Shown piece by piece: positions 44,316 through 53,053 of a DNA stretch of 64,000 nt; within the stretch, counting starts at the first letter, position 1; every line of letters starts with the position of its first letter. This stretch comes from Pseudotabrizicola sp. (GTDB taxonomy: Bacteria; Pseudomonadota; Alphaproteobacteria; Rhodobacterales; Rhodobacteraceae). A program made the position numbers and the translations under genes. The notes beneath the pieces were generated by a model. It did not search any database. It was not told the DNA's origin and saw only the letters and a program-made list of their open reading frames with translations. The stretch is taken from NCBI RefSeq assembly GCF_030656345.1, contig NZ_JAUSNR010000023.1:124001-188000 (forward strand), read 5' to 3'.

Positions 44316-44345
44316 GGCGCGGCAGGGAAACCTGCCGCGCCTTTT
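44316..44345 (+). terminator. rplY terminator
   Basis: GGCGCGGCAGG (44316-44326) and CCTGCCGCGCC (44331-44341) make a perfect 11-bp stem closed by a GAAA tetraloop and followed by TTTT. A textbook intrinsic terminator, 47 bp after the rplY stop. Confidence 0.95.
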
Positions 44346-44348
44346 GCA

Positions 44349-44729
44349 TCAGTGCTCGTTCTGGGGCAGGCCGTCGGCAATGTCGTAATAGTCACCCTTG
44401 TCAGCGACGAAAATATGCAGGGTCATCTGCGTTCCGGTCGCCCCGTCAAACGCCCCCATGGCCACCGCGATCCAGTCGCGGTGCGGCGGGTCCCAGAACA
44501 GCGACGACCCGCAGCGCCCGCAAAACCCGCGCCTGACCTTGGGCGACGACGGATACCACGTGATATGCTCGGCCCCGTTCACGGTGAGGTCCGCCTTTTT
44601 CACCTCGGTCGAGGCAAAGACATGACCGGACTGCTTGCGGCACATGGTGCAATGGCAGGCATTGGGTGGCGGCAACTCACCCGCGACGGTAAAGGTGACG
44701 GCACGGCACTGACAGGAGCCTCGGTGCAA
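44349..44729 (-). CDS. GFA/CENP-V family zinc protein
   Basis: A 126-residue glutathione-dependent formaldehyde-activating (GFA) domain protein. The zinc ligands are in CQCRAV (residues 6-8), CHCTMCRKQSG (about 25-30) and CGRCGS (about 70-73). The family binds zinc and in some members aids the glutathione adduct of formaldehyde; many are uncharacterised. Formaldehyde detoxification would suit an organism that demethylates glycine betaine derivatives, but that link is only an inference. It lies between rplY and pth on the opposite strand, an insertion into an otherwise common gene pair. Confidence 0.88.
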   Translation of the reverse strand: MHRGSCQCRAVTFTVAGELPPPNACHCTMCRKQSGHVFASTEVKKADLTVNGAEHITWYPSSPKVRRGFCGRCGSSLFWDPPHRDWIAVAMGAFDGATGTQMTLHIFVADKGDYYDIADGLPQNEH

Positions 44730-44810
44730 TTGCGCTTCCCCTCCGGTATTTTCCCCGATGCTTGACGGGCCGGTCCGGCTTCGTCAAGGAAGACGGTAAA
44801 GGAGACTGCG

Positions 44811-45536
44811 ATGAAACTCTTTGTCGGCCTTGGCAACCCGGGCGCGAAATATGCGGGCAACCGCCATAACATCGGCTTCATGGCGGTGGACCGCATCGCG
44901 GCAGACCATGGGTTCACCCCGTGGAAGGCCGGGTTCCGGGGCGAGGTGGCCGAAGGACGGCTGGGGGCCGAAAAGGTGCTGCTTTTGAAACCCGGCACCT
45001 TCATGAACCTGTCGGGCCAGTCGGTGCAGGCGGCCATGGCGTTCTACAAGCTGGCCCTGACCGATGTAACGGTGTTCCATGACGAGCTGGATCTCGCCCC
45101 CGGCAAATGCCGGATCAAGCAGGGCGGCGGCCATGCCGGGCACAACGGCTTGCGGTCCATCAGTGGCATGCTGGGCGAAGGCTATGGCCGGGTGCGGCTT
45201 GGCATCGGCCATCCGGGCCACAAGGATGCGGTGGCGGCCTATGTGCTGCATGATTTTGCCAAGGCCGATCAGGACTGGCTCGATGATCTGCTGCGCGGGC
45301 TGTCCGATGGTGCGGCACATCTGGCGGCAGGGGACGGGCAGAAGTTCATGAACGCCGTCGCCCTGCGTGTGGCCCCGCCCCGGTCTTCTGATAGACTTCA
45401 GCCTTCGGACAAGGCCCGGTCTGACGGGAAACCCATGGAAAAGCCTGCGGAAAAACCGGCCGAAAAGCCGGTGCCGGTTGCGCAAGCGCCAGACAGCCGC
45501 AGCCCGATGCAAAAGCTTCTGGACCGGTTTCGCTAG
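44811..45536 (+). CDS. pth: peptidyl-tRNA hydrolase
   Basis: Recycles peptidyl-tRNA dropped by stalled ribosomes; an essential enzyme. The catalytic His is in NRHNIGFMAVD (His20 equivalent), and Asn and Asp residues lie in KPGTFMNLSGQSV and FHDELDLAPGKCRIK; GGGHAGHNGLRS is the family signature. The 241-residue product is longer than E. coli Pth because of a C-terminal tail (after about residue 185) rich in Lys, Pro and Glu with EKPAEKP repeats, ending MQKLLDRFR; such tails are frequent in Rhodobacterales. GGAGA lies upstream of the ATG. Confidence 0.95.
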   Translation: MKLFVGLGNPGAKYAGNRHNIGFMAVDRIAADHGFTPWKAGFRGEVAEGRLGAEKVLLLKPGTFMNLSGQSVQAAMAFYKLALTDVTVFHDELDLAPGKCRIKQGGGHAGHNGLRSISGMLGEGYGRVRLGIGHPGHKDAVAAYVLHDFAKADQDWLDDLLRGLSDGAAHLAAGDGQKFMNAVALRVAPPRSSDRLQPSDKARSDGKPMEKPAEKPAEKPVPVAQAPDSRSPMQKLLDRFR

Positions 45537-45562
45537 GGTCCCCGCCAGAAGCTCTTCCGCGC

Positions 45563-45588
45563 GCGGGAGTATTTCAGAAAGGTGCAAG
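45563..45588 (+). repeat. possible worn dispersed-repeat tail
   Basis: GCGGGAGTATTTCAGAAAGG then TGCAAG resembles the conserved CCGGAGTATTT...AAG tail but lacks the GC hairpin half. It lies in the 113-bp gap between pth and the M3 peptidase gene. Similarity is limited, so this may be chance. Confidence 0.35.
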
Positions 45589-45649
45589 CCCATCGGGTGT
45601 GGACCTTTGCCCGGCGCATGCCTAGCTTTGCAGGCAAAGGAGACCCCCT

Positions 45650-47665
45650 ATGACCATTTTCGCCCAGGACTGGACCACGCCCTTTGGTCTGCCGCCCTTT
45701 GATCAGATCAAGGATGAAGATTTCGCGCCCGCATTTGATGCCGCGTTGGCCGAGGCACGGGCCAATATCGCCGCAATCGCCGACAGCGCCGAGGCACCGG
45801 ACTTTGCAAATGTGATCGACGCGCTGGAATTGGCCGAGGGCGCTTTGGACCGGGTGGCGGGGGTGTTCTACAACCTGTCCGGCGCAGATTCGAATGACGC
45901 GCGCGAAGCGCTGATGCGCGATCTGGCCCCGAAGATGAGCGCGTTTTCGTCGGAAGTCTCGAACAACAAGGCGCTGTTCGCCCGCATCGAGATGCTTTGG
46001 GACTCGCGCGACACACTGGACCTGACGCAGGAACAGCTGCGGGTGCTGACGCTGTACCGGCAGATGTTCGTGCGGTCCGGCGCGCTGCTTGAAGGGCAGG
46101 CGGCAGAGCGGCTGACGGCGGTGAAATCGCGGCTGGCGGTGCTGGGCACCCGGTTCAGCCAGAACCTGCTGGCGGATGAGCGGGAGTGGTTCATGCCGCT
46201 GGACGAGGCGGATCTTGAGGGGTTGCCGGAGTTCGTGGTGGCCAGCGCCCGCGCCGCCGGGGCGGAGCGCGATGCCGGGGGGCCGGTGGTCACCCTGAAC
46301 CGCAGCCTGATCGTGCCCTTCCTGCAATTCTCGCCGCGCCGCGCGCTGCGCCAGCGCGCCTATGAGGCCTGGGGGGCGCGCGGGGCCAATGGCAACGCGC
46401 ATGACAACCGGGGAATCGCCGCCGAAATTCTGGCGCTGCGGCAGGAACGGGCGCAGCTGCTCGGCTACGCCAGCTTTGCCGACTACAAGCTGGAACCCGA
46501 GATGGCGAAGACCCCGGCGGCCGTGCGGGATCTGCTGATGCGGGTCTGGCAACCTGCGCGCGCCAAGGCGACCGCGGACGCGGCGGTGCTGGAAGCGATG
46601 CTGCACACCGACGGGATTACCGGCCCGCTGGAGGCCTGGGACTGGCGCTATTACAGCGAGAAACGCCGCCGGGCCGAGCATGATCTGGATGAGGCCGCGC
46701 TGAAACCCTATCTGTCGCTGGATGCCATGCTGGCCGCGCAGTTCGATTGTGCGGGCCGGCTTTTCGGGTTGGAGTTCCGCGCGCTTGACGGCCCGTTCTA
46801 CCACCCGGACGTGCGTGGCTGGGAAGTCACCCGCAACGGCGCGCATGTGGCGGTTTTCCTTGGGGATTACTTCGCGCGCGGGTCGAAACGGTCCGGTGCC
46901 TGGTGTTCGGCCATGCGGTCGCAGCGCAAGCTGGGGGGCGAGGTGCGGCCCATTGTCGTCAATGTCTGCAACTTCGCCAAGGGCGATCCGGCGCTGCTGT
47001 CTTATGATGACGCCCGCACCCTGTTTCATGAATTCGGCCATGCGCTGCACCAGATGCTGTCGGATGTCACCTATGGCTTCATCTCGGGCACCTCGGTGGC
47101 ACGGGACTTTGTGGAACTGCCCAGCCAACTCTATGAGCATTGGCTGGAGGTGCCCGCCGTTCTGGAGCAGCACGCCCGGCACTGGCAGACCGGCGAGGCG
47201 ATGCCGTCGGACATGCTGGAACGGCTGCTGGCGGCCAGCACCTATGATCAGGGCTTTTCCACCGTGGAATTTGTCGCTTCGGCGCTGGTGGATCTGGCGT
47301 TTCACGAAGGACCGGCCCCCGCCGATCCGATGCAGAAACAGGCCGAGGTGCTGGAGGCGCTGGGGATGCCCCGGGCAATCCGGATGCGGCACGCAACCCC
47401 GCATTTCGCCCATATCTTCACCGGCGACGGCTATTCCTCCGGCTACTACTCCTACATGTGGTCCGAGGTGATGGACGCCGATGCCTTCGCCGCCTTTGAA
47501 GAGACCGGGGATGCCTTTGATCCGGCCACGGCGGCGCGGCTGGAGCGGTTCATCCTGTCGGCGGGCGGGTCTGAGGAGCCAGAGGATCTGTACCTTCAGT
47601 TCCGGGGCAAGATGCCGGGTGTGGAAGCCTTGCTGAAGGGGCGGGGGTTGCTGGAGGAGGTGTGA
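45650..47665 (+). CDS. M3 family oligopeptidase
   Basis: A zinc metallopeptidase of the thimet-oligopeptidase/oligopeptidase A/Dcp family, 671 residues, with no signal peptide and thus probably cytoplasmic. The zinc site is HEFGHALHQ near residue 459, with the third ligand Glu in DFVELPSQLYEHWL and the substrate-binding YSSGYYSYMWSEV stretch near the C-terminus. It degrades short peptides, including cleaved signal peptides. It stands alone; after its stop come a small TCAACC/GGTTGA hairpin and a large inverted repeat pair shared with the convergent regulator gene. Confidence 0.93.
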   Translation: MTIFAQDWTTPFGLPPFDQIKDEDFAPAFDAALAEARANIAAIADSAEAPDFANVIDALELAEGALDRVAGVFYNLSGADSNDAREALMRDLAPKMSAFSSEVSNNKALFARIEMLWDSRDTLDLTQEQLRVLTLYRQMFVRSGALLEGQAAERLTAVKSRLAVLGTRFSQNLLADEREWFMPLDEADLEGLPEFVVASARAAGAERDAGGPVVTLNRSLIVPFLQFSPRRALRQRAYEAWGARGANGNAHDNRGIAAEILALRQERAQLLGYASFADYKLEPEMAKTPAAVRDLLMRVWQPARAKATADAAVLEAMLHTDGITGPLEAWDWRYYSEKRRRAEHDLDEAALKPYLSLDAMLAAQFDCAGRLFGLEFRALDGPFYHPDVRGWEVTRNGAHVAVFLGDYFARGSKRSGAWCSAMRSQRKLGGEVRPIVVNVCNFAKGDPALLSYDDARTLFHEFGHALHQMLSDVTYGFISGTSVARDFVELPSQLYEHWLEVPAVLEQHARHWQTGEAMPSDMLERLLAASTYDQGFSTVEFVASALVDLAFHEGPAPADPMQKQAEVLEALGMPRAIRMRHATPHFAHIFTGDGYSSGYYSYMWSEVMDADAFAAFEETGDAFDPATAARLERFILSAGGSEEPEDLYLQFRGKMPGVEALLKGRGLLEEV

Positions 47666-47735
47666 GGCGACCCACGCCTTCCCCCTGTGTTACAGCCTGC
47701 AAAGAGAGCATGGATTCTCAACCTTTCGGTTGAAA

Positions 47736-47868
47736 GGGGGCGCTGCCCCCTTGGGCCTTTGGCCCATCCCCCGGAGTATTTTTGCCAAGATGAAGCCCCA
47801 CATTCGTCAGGCGGCTTCATCTTGGCAAAAATACTCCGGGGGGAGGCGAAGCCGGGGGGCTGGCCCCC
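47736..47868. repeat. inverted pair of dispersed repeats with 30-bp perfect arms
   Basis: Two repeat copies head toward each other: forward 47736-47797 and inverted 47813-47868. Their tails form a perfect 30-bp inverted repeat (47768-47797 with 47813-47842) around a 15-nt loop; each tail reads CCCCCGGAGTATTTTTGCCA then AGATGAAGCC. Each also has its own GC hairpin (GGGGGCGCTGCCCCC; GGGGGGCTGGCCCCCC). It fills the space between the convergent M3 peptidase and regulator genes, ending against the regulator's stop codon. Confidence 0.92.
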
Positions 47869-48852
47869 CTACGCCCTTTGCCGCCGGAGCGACGCCGGGG
47901 GTTGGCCAAAGGCGCGGCGGAAGGCGCGGGACAGGGTGGCGGGGCTGGAAAAGCCGCAGCGCAGGGCGATTTCTGCCAAGGGATGGGCTGTATCGGTCAG
48001 CATCCGGCGGGCGCTCGCGAGGCGGAGTGAGAGGGCATGTGCACCCGGCGTTGTGCCTAGGCTGTCGCGGAACAGGCTTTCCAACCGGCGGGCCGACAAG
48101 CCGACATGTGCCGCGAGGGTCGCCATCGGTTCCGGCGCGTCAAGGCTGGCCTCCATCCGGGCGAGGACCCGCGCCACGCGCGGGTCGAGCCCCGGATCGG
48201 CACTCAAGGGACCGGGGGGCGGGGCGATCTGCGCCGCATGGCCGGGGCGGGGCGACTGCAGAAAGCTCTGCGCTACCTGACGGGCGACGCCTGCGCCGTG
48301 GCGGGCGCGGATCAGGTGCAGCATCAGGTCATAGGCGGGGGCAGCGCCGCCTGCGGTCATCCGGTTGCGGTCGATGACATAGCGGTCGGGGCAGACCGTG
48401 ACCTGCGGGTGCAGGTGGGCCAGATCCTCCAGATCCTCCCAGTGCACGGTGGCGCGGTGGCCGTCGAGCAGACCGGCGCGCGCCAGCACCCATGGGGCGG
48501 CATCCACGCCACCAATGGCGGTGAAGCCATGCGCCATCCGGCGCAGGTCGCGGATCAGCGGGCGGGTGGCCACCTCGGCCAGACGGTAGCCCGCGATCAC
48601 CATCAGCATCGCCGCGCCTTTGGCGGCGGACAGCGGGCCAGAGGCGGGCAGCTCGATCCCGCAGGTCAGGGGTGCTGCCTGGCCATCGGGGGTGACGACG
48701 CGAAAGCGGAAGGCGTCGCGCCCCAGATGCCGGTTGGCGTTGCGCAACGGGTCCAGCACAGAGGCGACTTCGAGGATCGAGCAATGCGGCAGGACCAGCA
48801 CGGCAAGGTCCAGCGGGCTTTGGGCCGGAGAAAAGAGGGCATTTTCCGTCAT
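47869..48852 (-). CDS. GlxA-type AraC regulator, likely carnitine-responsive
   Basis: A GlxA-family activator of 327 residues: an N-terminal DJ-1/PfpI-like domain (LAVLVLPHCSILEVASVLDPLR; AMLMVIAGYRLAEVATRP) and a C-terminal double helix-turn-helix (VGLSARRLESLFRDSLGTTPG; EIALRCGFSSPATLSRAFRRAFG). It resembles Pseudomonas CdhR/GbdR-type regulators of carnitine and betaine genes, and is divergent, 70 bp away, from the dehydrocarnitine cleavage gene, so carnitine-induced activation of that operon is likely. The start at 48852 opens the conserved domain but has no clear ribosome site. The TAG stop sits against the edge of a repeat copy. Confidence 0.88.
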   Translation of the reverse strand: MTENALFSPAQSPLDLAVLVLPHCSILEVASVLDPLRNANRHLGRDAFRFRVVTPDGQAAPLTCGIELPASGPLSAAKGAAMLMVIAGYRLAEVATRPLIRDLRRMAHGFTAIGGVDAAPWVLARAGLLDGHRATVHWEDLEDLAHLHPQVTVCPDRYVIDRNRMTAGGAAPAYDLMLHLIRARHGAGVARQVAQSFLQSPRPGHAAQIAPPPGPLSADPGLDPRVARVLARMEASLDAPEPMATLAAHVGLSARRLESLFRDSLGTTPGAHALSLRLASARRMLTDTAHPLAEIALRCGFSSPATLSRAFRRAFGQPPASLRRQRA

Positions 48853-48922
48853 GCAGATTTCGTAAAACGCAAGGCGCGGGTTGGCAAGCGCGTTAAGCTG
48901 GGAGGCAACAAAGGGGTTTGCC

Positions 48923-49831
48923 ATGCCACTGACCATGAACCGCGAAGTCTTCATCACCTGTGCCGTGACCGGATCGGGCGGCACGCAGGACCGCAGCCCG
49001 CATGTGCCGCGCAGCCCCAAGCAGATTGCCGATAGTGCCATTGATGCCGCCAAGGCCGGGGCCGCCGTGGTGCATTGCCATGTGCGGGACCCCGAGACCG
49101 GCAAACCGTCGCGCGCGCTGGCGCTGTACCGCGAGGTGACGGAACGCATCCGCGACGCAGGCGAGGATGTGGTGCTGAACCTGACCGCCGGGATGGGCGG
49201 CGACATCTATTTCGAGGGCACCGAGGATATGGGCCGGATCGGCCCCCGGTCCGACATGGCGGGTGCTGCGGAACGGGTGGCGCATGTGGTTGAGTGCCGG
49301 CCCGAAATCTGCACGCTCGACTGCGGGACGATGAATTTCAACGAGGCCGATTATGTGATGGTCAACACGCCGGGCATGCTGCGCGATATGGCACGCCGGA
49401 TGACGGCAGCGGGCGTGCGGATCGAGATTGAGGCGTTTGACACCGGGCATCTGTGGCTGGCCAAGGAATTGGTGAAAGAGGGCGTGATCCCGGAGCCGGT
49501 GCTGGTGCAGCTGTGCATGGGCGTGCCATGGGGCGCGCCGGATGATCTGAACACCTTTATGGCCATGGTGAACAATGTGCCGCCGTCCTGGCACTGGTCG
49601 GCCTTTGCGCTGGGGCGGCATCAGATGGGCTATGTGGCGGCCTCGGTTCTTGGCGGCGGCAATGTGCGGGTGGGGTTGGAGGACAACCTTTGGCTCGACA
49701 AAGGGGTTCTGGCGACCAATGCTCAGCTTGTCGAGCGCGCGGCCACCATCATCGAGAACATGGGCGCGCGGGTGATCACCCCCGCCGAGGTGCGGGCGCG
49801 GCTGAAACTGGAGAAAAGGGCCCCGCTATGA
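48923..49831 (+). CDS. 3-dehydrocarnitine cleavage enzyme (BKACE family)
   Basis: A zinc-dependent beta-keto acid cleavage enzyme, 302 residues. With acetyl-CoA it should split 3-dehydrocarnitine into acetoacetate and betainyl-CoA. Family motifs: VFITCAVTGSG at the start, the zinc ligands in VVHCHVRDPETGKPS, and the substrate region NFNEADYVMVNTP; VASVLGGGNVRVGLEDN is near the end. Assignment to carnitine rests on context: the same operon encodes carnitine dehydrogenase fused to betainyl-CoA thioesterase. AAGGGG lies 6 bases before the ATG at 48923. The stop overlaps the lipocalin gene's ATG. Confidence 0.9.
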   Translation: MPLTMNREVFITCAVTGSGGTQDRSPHVPRSPKQIADSAIDAAKAGAAVVHCHVRDPETGKPSRALALYREVTERIRDAGEDVVLNLTAGMGGDIYFEGTEDMGRIGPRSDMAGAAERVAHVVECRPEICTLDCGTMNFNEADYVMVNTPGMLRDMARRMTAAGVRIEIEAFDTGHLWLAKELVKEGVIPEPVLVQLCMGVPWGAPDDLNTFMAMVNNVPPSWHWSAFALGRHQMGYVAASVLGGGNVRVGLEDNLWLDKGVLATNAQLVERAATIIENMGARVITPAEVRARLKLEKRAPL

Positions 49832-50340
49832 AACGATTTCTTTTGCCTGTCATGCTGGCACTGGCGGCATGCGAGCCGCACACGCCATCGCCGCGCTATG
49901 CCTTTGCCCCGATGTATCTGCTGGATATCGCGCCCGAGCGGTTGCTGGGCACGTGGTATGAGGTGGCGAGCTTTCCCGCGCCGTTTCAGGACGGCTGCAG
50001 CCATACCACGGCGACTTACGGTGCGATTGAGGGCGGCCTGAGTGTCGTGAACCGCTGCCGCCGGGGCGGTCAGCTGGTGCAGATCACCGGGACGGCGGCA
50101 AAGGTCGGGCCGGGGCAGTTCAAGGTGAAGCTGGGCGGTGTGCCCTTTGCCGGGGATTACTGGGTGATTGGGCAGAGCCGCGACGGGCGCACGCTGCTGG
50201 TCGGCACGCCGACGCGCACGGCAGGCTGGATGCTGCACCGCGACCGGCATGTGACCGAAGCGGAACGGCGCTGGGCGGGGCAGGTGTTCGCCAGGAACGG
50301 GTATGACGAGGCGGCGTTGCAGCGGACGGATCAGCGGTAG
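49828..50340 (+). CDS. lipocalin-family lipoprotein (Blc-like)
   Basis: A 170-residue bacterial lipocalin anchored by lipid: signal ends LALAAC (Cys15). The lipocalin signature GTWYEVASFPAPFQ and the later DYWVIGQSRDGRTLLVGTPTR strand region match the Blc family, which binds fatty acids or lysophospholipids at the outer membrane. Its ATG overlaps the stop of the dehydrocarnitine cleavage gene (4 bp), so it is translated as part of the carnitine operon. Whether it helps handle an amphipathic carnitine ester or is a passenger is unknown. Confidence 0.87.
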   Translation: MKRFLLPVMLALAACEPHTPSPRYAFAPMYLLDIAPERLLGTWYEVASFPAPFQDGCSHTTATYGAIEGGLSVVNRCRRGGQLVQITGTAAKVGPGQFKVKLGGVPFAGDYWVIGQSRDGRTLLVGTPTRTAGWMLHRDRHVTEAERRWAGQVFARNGYDEAALQRTDQR

Positions 50341-50349
50341 CGCCTGCCG

Positions 50350-50390
50350 CCCCTCCCTCCCCCTTGTAGGGGAGGGGCGGGGGTGGGGGC
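50350..50390 (+). repeat. C/G-rich palindromic spacer element
   Basis: CCCCTCCC ... TTGTA ... GGGGAGGGG forms an 8-bp stem, followed by further G-tracts, in the 83-bp gap between the lipocalin and carnitine dehydrogenase genes. Its sequence is unrelated to the dispersed repeat tail. Similar CCCTCCCCCTTGTAGGGG elements are familiar from other proteobacterial genomes. It may attenuate or stabilise the transcript. Confidence 0.55.
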
Positions 50391-50423
50391 CGCCACCGAT
50401 AACAGACAGACAAGGGACGACAG

Positions 50424-51881
50424 ATGGCACGCAAGGCGGCAATCATTGGCGGCGGGGTGATCGGCGGCGGCTGGGCGGCGCGGTTCCTGCTCAACGGCTG
50501 GGACGTGGCAGTGTTCGACCCCGACCCGGAGGCCCCGCGCAAGGTGGGCGAGGTGCTGGCCAATGCCCGCGCGGCGCTGCCCGCGCTGTCAGACGGGCCG
50601 ATGCCGGCCGAGGGTACGTTGAGTTTCGCCGGGACGATCACCGAGGCGGTGGAGGGGGCGGACTACATTCAGGAGTCGGTCAGCGAACGGCTGGACCTGA
50701 AGCACCGGGTGTTTGCGCAAATCCAGCAGGTGGCATCGGATACGCCGATCGGCAGTTCAACCTCGGGCTTCAAACCGTCGGAACTGCAGCAAAATGCCGC
50801 CAATCCGGCGGTGATCTTTGTCGCCCATCCGTTCAATCCGGTCTATCTGTTGCCGCTGGCCGAGGTGGTGCCATCGGCGGCGTCTGACCCGGCGCTGATC
50901 GAGCGGGTGAAAGAGACCCTGCGTGAAATCGGCATGTTCCCCCTGCACGTGCGCAAGGAGATTGATGCCCACATCGCCGACCGTTTCCTTGAGGCGGTGT
51001 GGCGCGAGGCGCTGTGGCTGGTCAAGGATGGCGTGGCGACCACGGAAGAAATCGACGAGGCGATCCGCATGGGCTTTGGCCTGCGCTGGGGCCAGATGGG
51101 GCTGTTCGAGACCTACCGCGTGGCCGGGGGTGAGGCCGGGATGAAGCATTTCATGGCGCAGTTCGGACCTTGCCTGCAATGGCCGTGGACCAAGCTGACC
51201 GATGTGCCGGAGTTCACCGACGAGTTGGTCGATCTGATTGCCGGGCAGTCGGATGCGCAATCGGGCGCATACACGATCCGCGAGCTGGAACGCATCCGCG
51301 ACCAGAACCTGATCGGCTTTCTGCGCGTGCTGAAAGAGCGCAACTGGGGCGCGGGCAAGGTTCTGTTGGAGCATGATGCCCGCCGCCGCGCCGCGGCCTT
51401 CGCGCCGGTGGTGGGCGAGGGTCCCATGGAAACCGCACGGATGACGGTGCTGCCCGGCTGGATCGATTACAACGGCCATATGACCGAAAGCCGCTACCTG
51501 TTCGCGGCCTCGGAAACCTCTGACGCCTTCCTGCGCCACATCGGCGCGGATATTGCCTATGTCGGCACCGGCTTCAGCTATTACACCGCCGAAACCCACA
51601 TCATGCATACGGGGGAGGCCAAACTGGGAGACGCGCTGACCGGCACCGTGCAGGTGCTGGCGGCAGATGAAAAACGGCTGCACATCTTCATCCGCATCCT
51701 GAAGGACGGCCAGCCTGTGGCAACTCTGGAACAGATGCTGCTGCATGTCGATATGGGGCGCGGCAAGACCTGCGCCGCCCCGCAGACGATCCTCGACCGC
51801 CTGCTGCCGATTGCGCAAGCGCATGCCGCGCTGCCCCGCCCCGAGGCGGCAGGCCGCCATGTCGGGCAAAGGAACGCGTGA
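50424..51881 (+). CDS. lcdH: L-carnitine dehydrogenase fused to betainyl-CoA thioesterase
   Basis: A bifunctional 485-residue protein. Residues 1-320 are a 3-hydroxyacyl-CoA-dehydrogenase-like NAD enzyme (AAIIGGGVIGGGWAARFLLNG; HPFNPVYLLPL) that oxidises L-carnitine to 3-dehydrocarnitine. Residues from about 335 form a hotdog thioesterase (VLPGWIDYNGHMTESRYL with the Asp-type DYNGHM motif) that frees glycine betaine from betainyl-CoA. Thus the steps before and after the cleavage enzyme are in one chain, an arrangement known from other alphaproteobacteria. The stop overlaps the next gene by 1 base. It yields glycine betaine, NADH and acetoacetyl units. Confidence 0.93.
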   Translation: MARKAAIIGGGVIGGGWAARFLLNGWDVAVFDPDPEAPRKVGEVLANARAALPALSDGPMPAEGTLSFAGTITEAVEGADYIQESVSERLDLKHRVFAQIQQVASDTPIGSSTSGFKPSELQQNAANPAVIFVAHPFNPVYLLPLAEVVPSAASDPALIERVKETLREIGMFPLHVRKEIDAHIADRFLEAVWREALWLVKDGVATTEEIDEAIRMGFGLRWGQMGLFETYRVAGGEAGMKHFMAQFGPCLQWPWTKLTDVPEFTDELVDLIAGQSDAQSGAYTIRELERIRDQNLIGFLRVLKERNWGAGKVLLEHDARRRAAAFAPVVGEGPMETARMTVLPGWIDYNGHMTESRYLFAASETSDAFLRHIGADIAYVGTGFSYYTAETHIMHTGEAKLGDALTGTVQVLAADEKRLHIFIRILKDGQPVATLEQMLLHVDMGRGKTCAAPQTILDRLLPIAQAHAALPRPEAAGRHVGQRNA

Positions 51882-53044
51882 TGCACTTTGGCCTGACCGA
51901 CGAGCAGCGCATGATCATCGACACCACCCGCGCCTTTGTGGAAAGCGAGCTGTACCCGCATGAACTGGAGGTGGAACGATCAGGCCACCTGCCGCTGGAG
52001 CTGATCCGCGAGATCCAGGCGAAGGCCATCGCTGCCGGGCTTTACGCCGCCAACATGCCGGAGGAGGTGGGCGGCGCGGGCCTCGATACCCTGTCCTGGC
52101 TGCTCTATGAACGCGAGCTGGGCCGCGCGAATTACGCGCTGCACTGGACCTGCGTGGCACGCCCGTCGAACATCCTGCTGGCAGGAACGCCCGATCAGCG
52201 CGAACGCTACCTGATGCCCTGCATCCGGGGGGAGACCTGGGATTGTCTGGCGATGACCGAACCCGGGGCCGGGTCGGACCTGCGCGGCATGAAAGCATCG
52301 GCCCGGCAAGAGGGCGGCGACTGGGTGCTGAACGGCACCAAGCATTTCATCAGCCATGCGGATCTGGCGGGCTTCACCATCGCCTTCATGGCGACGGGCG
52401 AAGAAGACACGCCGCGCGGGCCGAAGAAAAAGATCACAGCGTTCTTCGTCGACAAGGGCACCAAGGGCTTCACCGTGCGCGACGGCTATCGGAACGTGTC
52501 GCACCGCGGCTATACCAACGCGGTGCTGGAATTCGACGATTGCCGCATACCGGCGGAAAACGTGCTGGGCGAGCCGCACAAGGGGTTCGAGGTCGCCAAC
52601 ACCTGGCTTGGCGCCACCCGGCTGCAGGTGGCCAGCACCTGCCTCGGCCGCGCCGACCGCGCGCTGCACCTCACCATTGCCTACGCGGCGGAGCGCCACC
52701 AGTTCGGTCAGTCCATTGGCAAGTTTCAGGGCGTCAGCTTCAAGCTCGCCGATATGGCGATGGAGCTGAAAGCGGCAGAGCTGCTGACCTGGGAAGCGGC
52801 GTGGAAATTCGATCAGGGTACGGTAACCGAGGCCGATATGAGCATGGCCAAGCTGAAAGCCAGCGAAGTGCTGGCAATGATCGCGGATGAGGCGATCCAG
52901 ATCCATGGCGGTATGGGGCTGATGGACGAGCTGCCGCTGGAGCGCATCTGGCGCGACGCGCGGGTGGAGCGGATCTGGGAAGGCACCTCGGAGATCCAGC
53001 GCCACATCATCAGCCGCGAGTTGCTGCGCGCGCAGGGCGGCTGA
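51881..53044 (+). CDS. acyl-CoA dehydrogenase, possibly gamma-butyrobetainyl-CoA specific
   Basis: An FAD acyl-CoA dehydrogenase of 387 residues. Family landmarks are LAMTEPGAGSDLRGMK, the FAD/substrate block YAAERHQFGQSIGKFQGV, AIQIHGGMGLMDELPLERIWRD, and the catalytic Glu in RIWEGTSEIQRH. Between carnitine dehydrogenase and a CoA ligase plus CaiD-like hydratase, a role on a trimethylammonium acyl-CoA (gamma-butyrobetainyl-CoA to crotonobetainyl-CoA) is likely but not proven. The start is the ATG at 51881 (AAAGGA 7 bases upstream); the GTG just before it is too close to that site. A terminator hairpin and repeat pair lie after it. Confidence 0.85.
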   Translation: MHFGLTDEQRMIIDTTRAFVESELYPHELEVERSGHLPLELIREIQAKAIAAGLYAANMPEEVGGAGLDTLSWLLYERELGRANYALHWTCVARPSNILLAGTPDQRERYLMPCIRGETWDCLAMTEPGAGSDLRGMKASARQEGGDWVLNGTKHFISHADLAGFTIAFMATGEEDTPRGPKKKITAFFVDKGTKGFTVRDGYRNVSHRGYTNAVLEFDDCRIPAENVLGEPHKGFEVANTWLGATRLQVASTCLGRADRALHLTIAYAAERHQFGQSIGKFQGVSFKLADMAMELKAAELLTWEAAWKFDQGTVTEADMSMAKLKASEVLAMIADEAIQIHGGMGLMDELPLERIWRDARVERIWEGTSEIQRHIISRELLRAQGG

Positions 53045-53053
53045 ACTGTCGGA

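Noticed and set aside
45533..47413. 626-codon minus-strand frame opposite the M3 peptidase gene
   Set aside because: Antisense to a well-conserved peptidase with the intact HEFGHALH motif; no plausible start signal.
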